A stretch of DNA of 25,425 nucleotides. Source: Scenedesmus sp. ARA3 (taxonomy: Eukaryota > Chlorophyta > Chlorophyceae > Sphaeropleales > Scenedesmaceae). Made by a program: the position numbers and the translations under genes. The stretch lies in contig RWJK01000175.1 of the NCBI GenBank assembly GCA_004335835.1, positions 1 to 25,425 of the forward strand. The letters are read 5' to 3'. The notes below the pieces were generated by a model. It did not search any database. It was given only the letters and a program-made list of their open reading frames with translations, and was not told the DNA's origin. Numbering within the stretch: position 1 is the stretch's first letter; each line of letters begins with the position of its first letter. This document shows, piece by piece, positions 11,103 through 25,425 of this stretch.

Positions 11103-11480
11103 GAAGGCCGTTGCGGAACAAGGTGCTGCACAACGCGCTGGCAGACACCGCGTCGCTAGCTCTGCTGCGTTTCTCTGGTGAGGCTGATTACTACGTTTAT
11201 TTCCTATCATTGGTCATGTTTCTGTTTTTTAACATGGCAGGGCGCCCTGGTCTGCACCCAGCGACCTTTCTCATGCACGGTGCACTGCACGGAGCTGCCC
11301 TTGCATATTCCGCCGAATGCCATGGCATACGTCCAGCGTCAAACACTCAAAACATGCAGCCTGAGACTTTGCATGAGGTCTTTGGGCTGCACTGCTCCTT
11401 GACTTGGACGTGTATACCACGCAATGTTTTTTTGGTCTGTTTGACCTGCAGTCAGTTGCACTCAGCTGAGTGCAGCTGAC
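11103..11480 (+). other. Weak candidate coding block, strand uncertain
   Basis: A locally GC-rich stretch. On the plus strand RNKVLHNALADTASLALLRFSG ends at a GTGAGG donor (11178), and an acceptor ATGGCAG precedes 11241, where a frame-matched continuation reads RPGLHPATFLMHGALHGAAL. The other plus frame (ALVCTQRPFSCTVHC) and the opposite strand (YAMAFGGICKGSSVQC) look equally plausible. No family is recognised, so I do not call a gene. Confidence 0.2.
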
Positions 11481-13173
11481 TGCATGCTGCAACAGTGCAG
11501 GTTCAGCAAGAGCCAGAGAGGTCGCAGCTGACGGCTTGCAGCCCTTCCATTGCTCAGCAATGCTAAGAGCTTCTAACACAGTCTCGGCATGACATTGCAG
11601 TGACCACGGTCCCTACAGTCAAGAACTTGCTGTGGCATCACCATCGTCATGTTACAAGTCAAACCATGGCAACAACGCCAGAGGCTTGCTGTAACGAGCA
11701 GCGCACCAGCAGACGAAGCACAGATCCAAAGAACAGGGGGACTCAGAACACTGCCAACAGCAAGGCAGCACAGTCAGGCTTCGCACCCGGCCAGGGTGTG
11801 TGCAACAACAGCATTGTCCGCATGATGGTCAAGTCAACCACGCTTGTGCTCAGACAAAAAGACATGGTGTGGCCGGGAAACCTCACCACAAACGCTGAAC
11901 AGTGAAAGAGAGCAGGGACGCTGGGACGTCTCAAAAGTACAGAACACCGCTGTACACAGCCCAACGCGCTCCTGAGGGTGCCAAAAAGCCCCATGACCGA
12001 CTGACAGATGACACGTAGGCCACCTGCAGCGATCAGAGCCTCTGACAATTCTTCTCTCTCTCACTCACTCAGCACAAGCCCACGTCTTTTTGAATACCAT
12101 GCGCAACCCACCCGAAAACTGCCCGGCGCCACTTCCAAGCAGCCGAGCAACGCAGGCAGGACAGCACAGGACAGCACACTTTCTGTGGAGATACCCGTCC
12201 ATCACACAACACACACACCAGGGACAAGTTTACCTAATCTACCACATAACAAAGGCGTAGTGACACTCTGGCCGGGCCTGAACCCCCTGTCAGATCTGTA
12301 CATTTAGGATGCACAATAGGATGCTGGCGGTGCGGCTGTGGATGATACACACAATAATGAACAAGCGTGCACTGAAGTGATATTTGCGCCTCCCGGTGTA
12401 ATGTTTTAAGGTGTGGCCAAAATTGATGAGCACGACGGGGTTGTGTGTGGTTTCTTTGCAAGTCAGAACAGCGGCAAACCTAAAACCTGCAATGTAGAAG
12501 ACATTCGGACCCCTAGGTAACCACACGAGAGACAACCCCTACCTACAGGCCAGCCCGCCAATGCAGCTGCAGTGCAGCAGCAAGCGGGCGGCTTTGCTCA
12601 TGCAAGATCAGCCACACACTTTGTGCATAAAACACACAATAAGCCATGCGCAGCATAGCTTGTACTGGGTGTGTTGATCAGACACCGAGATATCCAAATG
12701 CCGGACCCCCCGCACAATGCATGCTTATTCTGGATGTGCATCACCACAGGCCGCCGCTGCTGCGTGCATAGCCAAACAACACTGACAGAACCAGCGATGG
12801 CAGGCACGACAGCAGCTCAACACCGCCACAACCATTCACACAGCACCGCTCAGCAAACGCATTCAACCCACTCCCGCTCCCTTCAGTCAAAACAACAAAA
12901 TCACTGTAGTACCCAAATGCGCCAGCCCTCCCCATCCAACAATGCAAGCAAATGAATGTATGCTGGGGGGCACGCACATGCGTGCTGTGCAGCAACCAAT
13001 TATGGGGTGAGCATCCTCACGCAAAGAGCTTTCTTCAGTAACATGCAAGACACCAGCAGCAGCGCCGCCTCAGAAAAACGGCGGCGCTGCGCGGCTGCAG
13101 CAAGCTCTTCGCTCCATAGGCAACGACTCCCAAGGCGCGACACACAACACCCGCTGCCCGCAACGTTTTGTCG

Positions 13174-13213
13174 CAACAAATTGTCACCGTTATAACAATT
13201 TGTTATAACAAAT
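13174..13213. repeat. Nested AT-rich palindrome
   Basis: A perfect 16-nt palindrome ATTTGTTATAACAAAT lies at 13198-13213. The overlapping sequence at 13174-13205 adds a second inverted pair (AACAAATTGT with ACAATTTGTT), and GTTATAACAA occurs twice in direct orientation. It lies about 420 bp beyond the helicase stop codon, in its 3' flank. It could be a hairpin in the 3' untranslated region or a protein-binding site; neither is shown. Confidence 0.8.
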
Positions 13214-13629
13214 GAGTTGGGGCAAGACTGCAAGTGCAATGTACAGCGCCGCAAGAGTCTCTGCCTACATCCCTGTTAACGCCCACTGCCCACGGCTGGT
13301 TGCTGGCACAGCACATCAGCTCCCAGCTTAATCCCAGGCGCTCTGCTGGCCGCCATCTGCACAGCAGCAGCAGCAGCAGGAACAGGTTCAGAGCGGCGTG
13401 TTGAAGGTGAAGGTCTCATGAAAGGTTTCAAGAAAGGTCTCATGCGATTGCAACTAACACTGCCAGCTGCTGTTGCTGGCAGGCATTGCTTGCAGGAGGT
13501 TATGGCACAACAGAGGGAGTACAGGCTGCTGTGCTAGGGCACGAGCGTGCAGCAGAAGTTAGGACTCAGCACTGTGTTGCGTTGCTATGTGACTGGCCAC
13601 TGGTGCGCTGGCACTGCCGGCTGAAAGTG

Positions 13630-18514
<4,885 letters not shown>

Positions 18515-18973
18515 GGTGAAGAACAAAAAAGGAAAGGTGGACTGAAGGGGTGCTCTTTACGAGCTAGTGATGCACAGCTGACCGGGATCGAGTGATCCAA
18601 GCGGTCTCCTGCTGCTGCGAGGGCTTGCTCAGCGCAGGGTGCCTTGATAAGGGGGTGCTGGGTGAAGCTGCAAACACTGAACCATGGTATGTTCAAAAGG
18701 TGGTCTTCGCCATCCTGTATGAAGCCACGAATTGGTGAGATATTCGCTTTGTTTTGTTGTTTAGTGCATTCACACCGCAGCTGTCGAGCGCTGTCCTTAC
18801 GGCCCTTGCCTGCTGCTGCGTTCTCAGCTCTTTGCCTCCTTCGCGATTACTCGCTTGGAATCGACACGGTGCTGAACATTTCTACAGCTCTTTGGAATTT
18901 GTGCTGTGAAAGGGCTGCTAGCAGACAGGTGCTGCACTGTCAGGGCAAAACAGCTGACTGGCAGCAGCAACAG
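18515..18973. promoter_or_regulatory. Divergent intergenic region between helicase and SSX2IP-like gene
   Basis: Only 459 bp separate the two start codons, which point away from each other, so both promoters and 5' leaders must lie here unless untranslated exons overlap. I see no clear TATA box. The plus-strand frame upstream of 18974 is open back to 18644, so a longer SSX2IP-like N-terminus cannot be excluded. Confidence 0.6.
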
Positions 18974-21900
18974 ATGGCCGCGGCTGGCCTGTACCATGAC
19001 AGGGGCCTGGTAAGTGCTTTAAAACATCACTTTCATAGCAAACACGTAGCAGAGCATAGGGACACGTCCAGGTGCAAGGGCTATGCGATGCACCAGCACC
19101 CTCTATCACCACGACCATGCTCTGTGTACATGTGCTGTCCTGCAGTCGCCATACCACAGCCGGCTGCCAGGAGACTCGCCTTACACGCCAGCAGGGCAGC
19201 TGCAACAGCACTTGGATGAAGACCAGTACTATGAAGACGCAGACAACAGCAGCAGCACACCCTTTGCCAGCAAGAACAATCTACAGTCCAGCTGCCAGTA
19301 CTTGGAGCCAGTCCTGCAAGGTCAGCATGAGCTCTGCATGTGTCACAGTCCTTTTGCTCGCCACCATTCAGCATCACATGCTGCAGCACGTGACACTGGC
19401 AGCATGCTGCTGGCCTACAATGAGGTTGCTTGCCGACTGCCCCATCAGCCAGCCAACGCCGCAATGACCATCAAGTGCAGCTGCCACAGCGTGGCAGTCC
19501 TGCGCAGTACCTGGCTGCTGCAGCTATCAGTACAGCCAGTGATCAACTGCGCCCGCATGACGCTACAGTGGCAACCGCATGCCTGCCAGTTGTCAAAGTC
19601 TGCAAGAGACTCCTTCACTCGCTGTCAGCGATTGTGTGTGAACCCTGCTGACAGCGTCGTGCTGCCATATTTGTGCCCTGCAGACCTAGGAGTGAAGCAG
19701 TGGCAGCTGCACGGCGGCGACACAGTAGCGCTGGTGAATGCCCTGTATGAAGTTGTGCAGCATCAGCAGAGCGTACTCGGCAGCAAGGAGCATCTGCAGG
19801 TGGGGAACAGCAGGCAAGCCGCGTATCATGTGTGTGAACACAGTTGGCAGCAGTATGCTCGTGCGCACATGCTGGCTGCTGGCCTGTAGCACTTTTGCCA
19901 TTTGCCTTCGCGGAGCGTCTGTGCCGGGTCCTGCATGGTGGCGGTATCCTGTAATAAGTCGGCGAATGGCTTTGACTTGATGTTGCGGCCGCGCCCGTTG
20001 CTGGCGGCAACCACGGACACAGACATGCAGACGCGCATGGACCGCCGTACCGCTCTTTCCAAGCAAGTTTCATTGTACACCTGCAGGATGAGCTGCAGAA
20101 GCTTAGGGTTGATGCAAAGACGGCAGACAAGACCATTCAGCGGCTGCAGTGCCAGAGCGAGCAGAAGGCGCAGGAAGCTGGCGGCCTCAACATCAAGGTG
20201 TGCTGACATGAGCAGCTGTGCGTGTTTGCAGCCTGTTGTTGCGTGCTGTGTGCTCTGCCGGTGTTCATGCTATGTGTGGTGTCCCCTGAAATAGGAGCAG
20301 CCATGTGCAGCGTGGCAATGGGTTCACAGTAGGTGCATGCTCGACACTCCCCATAGTGTGTGTATAGGCGGCAGCAGCCCTGGGCACATCATGTGGCACT
20401 GTTCGTGCAGTGGGCCTCGCCACCAGCCCACGCAGGGCTGATCTTCTGATGTGTTCGTGACGCCCTTTGCATCGAGACTGAAAGGCTGACTGTGCCCCTC
20501 GTCCTCTCCTGTGGTCCCTGCAGCTACGGCAGCTTCACGCTCGGCGCATTAATACTAGTGCGTGCAGAGCTCATTCTCATACATGATTGTGACTCTCTGT
20601 GCACTGACACTCCGGCCAATCATGTCCGCCACTGTCTCTTGTACCTCGCAGCTACGGCAGCTTGATGCCTGGTACAGGGACGAGACAGAGCGCTGGGCAG
20701 CAGAGCGGGACCAGCTCGCTAAGAAGTGTGCACAGATGGAGCAGCGCCACGTGCAGTTCCAGCACGAGCTGCGGCGCAAAGACACAGAGTTTGAGAAGCT
20801 GCAGAAGCAGCTGGCAGCGCGGCTGGGGGCTGCTGCTGTGGCAGGCGGCAGCGCCAGGCGCAACGTGGGCAGAAGCGGCAGCAGCAGCAGCGGCATGCAG
20901 GCGACCGGCAAGCTTACGACAAGCGGCAGGTGGGTTGTTTTCTGGGCAACGTTGGCCAGATGTGGAGAAACACCTTTGGGACAGCAAGAGGAGAGGTGTG
21001 TGTATGTTTAGCAGCTCCTGCAGCGTCAGGCCCATTGCTGGCGCTTTTGCTTGCAGGATCTGCCGCACCAGCAGCATACATACAAGCTATGTAAGGATAC
21101 TGTGCGCTGCGGCCTTTAAAGTGTTGCATGGCTGCCAGCTTGTCGTGTCCTGACTGAGAGGTTTACTGTCCCCGTTGATTGGCTGGTGCCATGTGTCCGT
21201 GGCTGATTTCCTGCAGGAATGGCACAGTCAGCAGCAGGAGCACAGCAGCAGCCATGCCAGCAGACACCCGGCGCGCAACAAAAGCAGAGCTGGAAGAGAT
21301 CCACAAGGTGGGCTGCTGCTGGCCCCTACTGTCCTTGTCAACGCTGCCTTTGCCAGCCGGCATGCTGCACAGTGACCAACGAGCTGCACTTAGTAGAGGC
21401 AGCAGCAGCAGTGCTTGCTGCTCTTGCAGCACTGTGGCACAGCAGGAACCAAACGCTGGTGCTGTTGTGGTGGCCAGCGCATGCCAGCACACGGCCAGCT
21501 GCCAGTGACAGCTGCCATGCCTGCGCCGCCTGGTTCTGCAGCGCATACAGCAGTGCCTGCCGGCGCCAAGCCAAGGATCGGCGACTGTATATTGCACGAC
21601 ATCGTGCCGTAACTTGCACATGGCACAGCATCTCGCTGCACCCTGCTGGTTCCTACATCCTGCCGCAACCCACACCACTTCCCTCTTATGTCGCTTTGTT
21701 TGTTTCTGGCATTGCGAATGGTGCTGCTGCCATCACCGCCGCCATGTGGCGTTTCGCCTTTGCAATACTGCAGAGAGTGGTGGAGGCGTTCGAGGCAGAC
21801 AAGCAGGAGCTGCTGCAGGACAATGCCGCGCTGCGCAAGGCGCTGGTTGATCTGCAGGTGAGAGCAACAACACAGTTAAGATAGTGTGGCGCTGTGACAT

Positions 21901-23552
21901 GGTTGCTTGACACAGCTGTATCCTATCATACACATAGTTGCTGGCGCTCAGCTGCGTGGGACCACAAGGCAGTTCTGCAGCATGCATGCCAAGTGCCAGC
22001 CTTCAAACCATGGGCTTTGAGTCCGCAGTTTGGGGCTGCCGCAGGCCAGGAAGACGAGCAGCACTCATGCCTGCATGCATGCGTGCATGCGTGCGTTTGC
22101 AGGCAATCTTTGAAGCTTGGCGATCGATGGCCATTCCGCCATGCTGCTAGCGGACGTGTTCACATGTGTCTTGTGCTGCTGCGCCTGCTGCCGCCATCAT
22201 CTCCAACCATCTATTGCAGAGGGAACACGTAGATCTGCTGAACAGCAGCCACGCCACAGCAGCGCCACCGCCGACAGCAGCAGCAGCAGCCAAAGCTGGC
22301 GCTAAAGGCCTAGGCTGCTCAGCAGCAGCAGCGCTGGGTGGCAACCCTATCGCAGCGCTGCAACAGATGCAGAGCAAGCTGGACGCGCTCAGGGTGCGCA
22401 AGCAGCGCATAACAGGTGAGGGCTTTGGGCTGTTGTGCTCCGTCCCCATGTGCTGTGCTCAAACTCACTGCGCACGGCTGCAGTTCCACATGCGCAAGCT
22501 GCAGCGCTTGCAGCAGCATGGACATAAGTGTTCCACATCCTGCTACTCCGCATCGGCGTGTGATCATTGCTGTACAATGCTGTGCTCTGTTCCTTAGCAG
22601 GTGGCGGGCCTTAGCAGGTGGCGGGCCTTAGCAGGTGGCGGGACAGAGGTCGCCCAGCTTGCACGACAGCGCCCATTTGAATGCCTGCTGAGCAGCAGCT
22701 GCTGTGAAGGTAGCTGCCTGTCATCATCTGCAGCAGCTGCCAAGCCATGCCGAGCTTGCCATAATGTAGCAAAGCTGCAGCGCTGTTGGCATTGTGGCTG
22801 GCGCTGAACTCACTGTGGCTGCACCTGCTTTGTGCTGCTGTGTGGTGCTCCATGCCGCTGCTCGGCAGGTGGCGGCGGTGCTGCGGAGCTGCAGCAGCTG
22901 CACCAGCAGGCCCAGACTGCGGGTGAGCGCCTGCTGGTGGTCAAGCTGCTGGAGGCATGCAACATCCTGGATGAGCAGGACGCGGTGAGTTGTGCAGTGC
23001 TACCTGCACTGTACCATACAATGTTACATCATGTCTTACGTTTGCAGCCGCCTCACGGGGTGGAGCTCCAAACAGGTGTATACATGAGGCTGTGGTATGG
23101 GAGTGAGCAGGCAGGCAGTTGATTTGCTGTCTTATTGCGCCTGTGGTGTTGCCAGGTTGGGTAGCAGCGTATTGTGCTGCACGTTGTATGCGCGTCGTCG
23201 GCTGCATGTAGTGTCACAAGATGACTGGCTTGCTTGATGCACTGTAACAAGTGGCACTCAACATGCCGACTGCATGCAAGCATGCAGCCGAGCTGCCGTC
23301 AGCGGAACACCGATGCAGTGGCATGGCTGGATTGATTGGCACATGCGCAGCTGCACTGACAAGGTAGCAGTGGAACTGCACTGCGTGATTGCAATGTGTG
23401 CTGCACGATGACCACCTCACAGCCTGCAGCATAGCACACGTCTGCACACCTTGCATGCAGCGCCAACCGTAACTCGCTGCGCCCTGCCTGCATCTTCGCT
23501 GCAGGCGCTGAGCTCGGCACTGAAGGCGCTGCCCAGCATGGGGCATGTCTGA
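18974..23552 (+). CDS. SSX2IP/ADIP/Msd1-family coiled-coil protein
   Basis: Family members (SSX2IP in animals, Msd1 in fungi) sit at centrosomes, spindle poles or basal bodies, anchor microtubules and aid ciliogenesis. Exons, phase-consistent: 18974-19009, 19146-19320, 19684-19799, 20087-20197, 20652-20929, 21217-21307, 21774-21857, 22103-22129 (non-canonical donor), 22220-22415, 22869-22984, 23505-23552; about 425 aa. Residues about 55-110 (NNLQSSCQYLEPVLQDLGV, then VALVNALYEVVQHQQ) match the conserved N-terminal ADIP segment of SSX2IP. Coiled coils follow (DELQKLRVDAKTADKTIQRL; ELRRKDTEFEKLQKQLAARL; EAFEADKQELLQDNAALRKA). WRSMREHVDLL has the same spacing as a conserved WR..(K/R).HV motif of the family. 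The start MAAAGLYHDRGL was chosen because it abuts a GTAAGT donor in phase. It is shorter than animal SSX2IP at the C-terminus. The gene is divergent from the helicase. Confidence 0.75.
20521..20535 (+). repeat. Short echo of SSX2IP-like exon 5 acceptor edge
   Basis: CAGCTACGGCAGCTT is identical to the acceptor and first codons of exon 5 at 20649-20663 (LRQL), offset 128 bp. The copy is preceded by a good pyrimidine tract (GGTCCCTGCAG). Spliced in frame, it would read LRQLHARRINTS and hit a stop after about 20 codons. Confidence 0.8.
22592..22642 (+). repeat. Three perfect 17-bp tandem repeats mimicking an acceptor
   Basis: The unit CCTTAGCAGGTGGCGGG occurs three times in a row in intron 9 of the SSX2IP-like gene. 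Each unit ends with AGCAG/GTGGCGGG, nearly the same as the true exon 10 junction (GGCAG/GTGGCGGCGG at 22869). From the phase of exon 9, the first two mimics read GT-GGC-GGG-CCT-TAG and stop at once. Confidence 0.97.
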
Positions 23553-23567
23553 TCAGAGGCAGCCTGA

Positions 23568-23572
23568 TGTAA
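23568..23572 (+). terminator. Candidate TGTAA poly(A) signal of the SSX2IP-like gene
   Basis: TGTAA 15 bases after the TGA stop. This is close for an alga; the TGTAA at 24290-24294 is an alternative that would give a 3' untranslated region of about 740 nt. Confidence 0.3.
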
Positions 23573-23623
23573 ATGAACGAATTCAGACGCCTACAGAGGC
23601 CCGAGGACTACGCTGGATGCTTG

Positions 23624-23657
23624 GCATTTTATGTGGCTGGGCATTTTAGGTGGCTGG
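23624..23657 (+). repeat. Two-copy 17-bp tandem repeat
   Basis: GCATTTTATGTGGCTGG is followed directly by GCATTTTAGGTGGCTGG, one mismatch. It lies just after the SSX2IP-like stop codon, probably in its 3' untranslated region. Confidence 0.9.
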
Positions 23658-25298
23658 GCAAGCAGCAGCTGTCTGACTTGCTTGCCAACCCTGGCTGCTC
23701 TTGGTGCGGAGTGAGGTTGCAGCAGCTGCGGAGCCGGCGGAAGCTCGCAGCTATCATGCAAAATGACGAATTCTAGACAAAGCCAGGCTGCCGAAGCACG
23801 CTGGTCATGCACAGCTGCGCACCTTCAAGCAATGCATGCACATGGGCAGTCTGGTCAGACTCTGGGCTAGCGGCTATCTCAACACTTCAGGAGGCAAGTG
23901 GGGCAAAGGAGGATCATCCTTGTGGCCAATGTCTCTAGATCTGTTGTGTGTGGTGGCGTGCAGGCGTGCGCCTTCAAATTGTGGCTGCCGTCATTGCCGT
24001 CACCATTGTTCAAATGCACACACCGGATACCTGCTGCGCCACAAAATGCGGTGCCCTGGGACCTTTAGCCGACTTTTAGCACTTTTACCACAAGTCTGGA
24101 GGGTAGTCAATGTCGTGCAAGGCGCTTCTGCCCTTCAAATGCAGTGTGGCATCGCCCCATACTGGCAGTTGGGGTAAGGCAAAGATCATTTTTGTTACAA
24201 TGATTGTAGATAGCTCTCTGGTTCTGCTGGCGGTGCTTGTGCTTGCTTTGCTTTCTTTGGGCACTGCATTGCTAGCCTGCCAGTGGCAGTGTAATCCAAC
24301 TGCCGCAGCTGGCCAGCCACTGGCTGGTAGCCTCGTGCAATATGCAGCCTGCTGCTGCCAGCCTTCCAGGCTTGCAATAAGCGGACTCACGGAGCAGCAT
24401 TAGATAGGGTAAGACCAGTGACTGTTACAAACCAGTGCTTCACTGAACGTGATCGTGGGTCCAACAGCAACCACAAGTGCACTTGAGCCTTTTCAAGTGC
24501 AGGGTGACAGTTTCAAGTCAAGGGGGCAGTGTCCCAGCTTCTGCAGAAGCATGCACGTCCCTTTTTCAACAGCAAGCTGCCTTGCCATGGCAAGTGCCTG
24601 CAGCATAGATTCAACCGTCCACAACAGCAGCTGCTTACCCGCACACGCATGCAGGGTATGCGCTGCTTTGTGACTAACAAGCGCAACAACAGTAAGGTGC
24701 ACGCAACGTTGAGATGCGAACTCAGCCGTTTGCTCTGAAACGGCGTCATAGCAAGTTGCAGGAGCACCCCAAAACTCAGGCGTATTACAGCCTGCCATGG
24801 AAGGTATTCCTAGTAACACGACACGTGAATAAAAAGGCATCTTTAAGGCATGCTCTCAAGCCAAGAAAGCCATCAAACCCATATCAAAGAAGGTAACAAG
24901 CACCCCGCATGCTGCTGAAAATGAATACAAAGCTGCTGCAACAAATCAACAAAGCCAGCTGCTGCTGCAATGCACAGGGCTTTGCAGCCAGCCGGCATAT
25001 TCTTTCTTCAGGTATAGTGTGTTTATTTTTGGCAGCTGTGCACACTAGCCACAAGATGCCTAGCCCCTAATATATACAGGGCCATTGCCTGGTTCCTTAT
25101 GTGCAGTAGTAAGCAAGCACAGTACTGCTGGTTGCTGTGGCTGTCAGCAAGCAAGATAGATTTGGCTCAAAGGCACAACAAAAAAGCGCCAGAGGTCAGG
25201 ACTGCTAGGTACGCCTGTGTGGCCTGTCAGCCACACAGCAATGTAGATCTAAACACAGCCGCAACAGCAGCAGCAGCTGCTGCAGCAACAGCAGCTGC

Positions 25299-25425
25299 TT
25301 ACCAGGTTGCCACAGCTGCAGCAGTGGCGCTGTTGGGCTGGGCAATAGGGCTGTTGAAGAAGGAGCGGCCGCCCAGCCAGCTCTCACCACCACGCAGCGC
25401 AAAGCCGCTGCCTGGCACATAGATG
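25299..25425 (-). CDS. 3' end of an unidentified protein gene (5' part beyond the window)
   Basis: The minus strand from the window edge is open for about 41 codons (IYVPGSGFALRGGESWLGG, then RSFFNSPIAQPNSATAAAVATW) to a TAA at 25301-25299. The Gly, Trp and Phe pattern and absence of stops look coding. The stop overlaps a strong donor-like GTAAGC, so the exon could instead be spliced after ACC-TG and continue to the left. A TGTAA about 510 bp downstream on the same strand (24789-24785) fits a normal algal 3' untranslated region and favours the stop. No family is recognised. Confidence 0.5.
   Translation of the reverse strand, partial: IYVPGSGFALRGGESWLGGRSFFNSPIAQPNSATAAAVATW

Larger units (their letters stand above)
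9900..13629. other. Long region without a convincing gene
   Basis: Some 3.7 kb between the Gln-rich gene and the helicase 3' end. The first part just right of 9899 is a CT-rich minus-strand intron tail (9905-10090), so upstream exons of the Gln-rich gene should lie somewhere here, but I could not place them with matching splice phase. The rest holds a hairpin (10124-10191), a weak coding candidate (11103-11480), a nested palindrome (13174-13213) and the helicase 3' untranslated region. No tRNA, rRNA or transposase signature was seen. Confidence 0.5.
23553..25298. other. Intergenic region, two 3' flanks
   Basis: About 1.75 kb between convergent gene ends, with no gene that I can support. The 67-codon frame at 23573-23776 has no recognisable domain and overlaps a short tandem repeat. 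Plus-strand TGTAA signals at 23568-23572 and 24290-24294 could end the SSX2IP-like transcript. A minus-strand TGTAA at 24789-24785 could end the gene on the right. The middle part has lower GC than the gene bodies. Confidence 0.55.

Noticed and set aside
21057..21090. Possible 34-nt micro-exon (acceptor TTGCAG, donor GTAAGG) in the SSX2IP-like gene
   Set aside because: It would leave the wrong phase for the next exon, whose frame (MPADTRRATKAELEEIHK) is fixed by the downstream coiled coil.
22073..22096. GCATGCGT-type simple repeat in an SSX2IP-like intron
   Set aside because: Short low-complexity tract at an intron 3' end; nothing beyond ordinary slippage.
23573..23776. 67-codon open frame after the SSX2IP-like gene
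   Set aside because: Overlaps a 17-bp tandem repeat, has no recognisable domain and lies in the likely 3' untranslated region.

Overview
The window looks like nuclear DNA of a chlorophyte green alga. It is GC-rich, saturated with CAG/CTG triplets, and has genes split by many short GT-AG introns. Proteins are rich in Gln, Ala and Ser homopolymers, and a few algal TGTAA poly(A)-type signals are present. A chlorophycean (Sphaeropleales or Volvocales type) source is my inference; no rRNA, tRNA or organelle gene is present to confirm it. All exon models were read by eye from reading frames, splice sites and phase agreement.

Layout from left to right: (1) a partial minus-strand gene of unknown function (1-1701), interrupted by a strikingly AT-rich block (421-604); (2) a minus-strand Ser/Thr protein kinase (2815-4600) with an apparent one-base frameshift just before the HRD catalytic loop; (3) a very large Gln-rich minus-strand protein (6079-9899, N-terminus unresolved); (4) about 3.7 kb with no convincing gene (9900-13629), holding a hairpin, a palindrome and one weak coding candidate; (5) a complete DED1/DDX3-type DEAD-box RNA helicase on the minus strand (13630-18514, ten exons, about 633 aa); (6) head to head with it across 459 bp, a plus-strand coiled-coil protein of the SSX2IP/ADIP/Msd1 family (18974-23552, eleven exons, about 425 aa), a family tied to microtubule-organising centres and cilium assembly; (7) 1.7 kb without a clear gene; (8) the 3' end of another minus-strand gene (25299-25425).

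The most unusual signal is in the introns. In the helicase gene, exon edges together with their splice junctions are repeated inside the adjacent introns. Exon 3's acceptor edge occurs in three identical copies, and its donor edge is echoed with DEAD changed to HEAG. The exon 5 donor edge and exon 6 acceptor edge are also echoed, as is an internal stretch of exon 7. Copies lie about 110-140 bp (or about 240 bp) from the parent. The neighbouring SSX2IP-like gene shows the same habit: an acceptor-edge echo upstream of exon 5 and three 17-bp tandem acceptor mimics upstream of exon 10. The Gln-rich gene's intron carries an 82-bp-offset duplication close to its donor. Wherever I followed the reading frame from an acceptor echo, it ran into a stop codon. 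This suggests a local process of junction-straddling tandem duplication that leaves decoy splice sites.

The genes do not form an obvious pathway. The only suggestive arrangement is the divergent helicase/SSX2IP-like pair, which may share a promoter.
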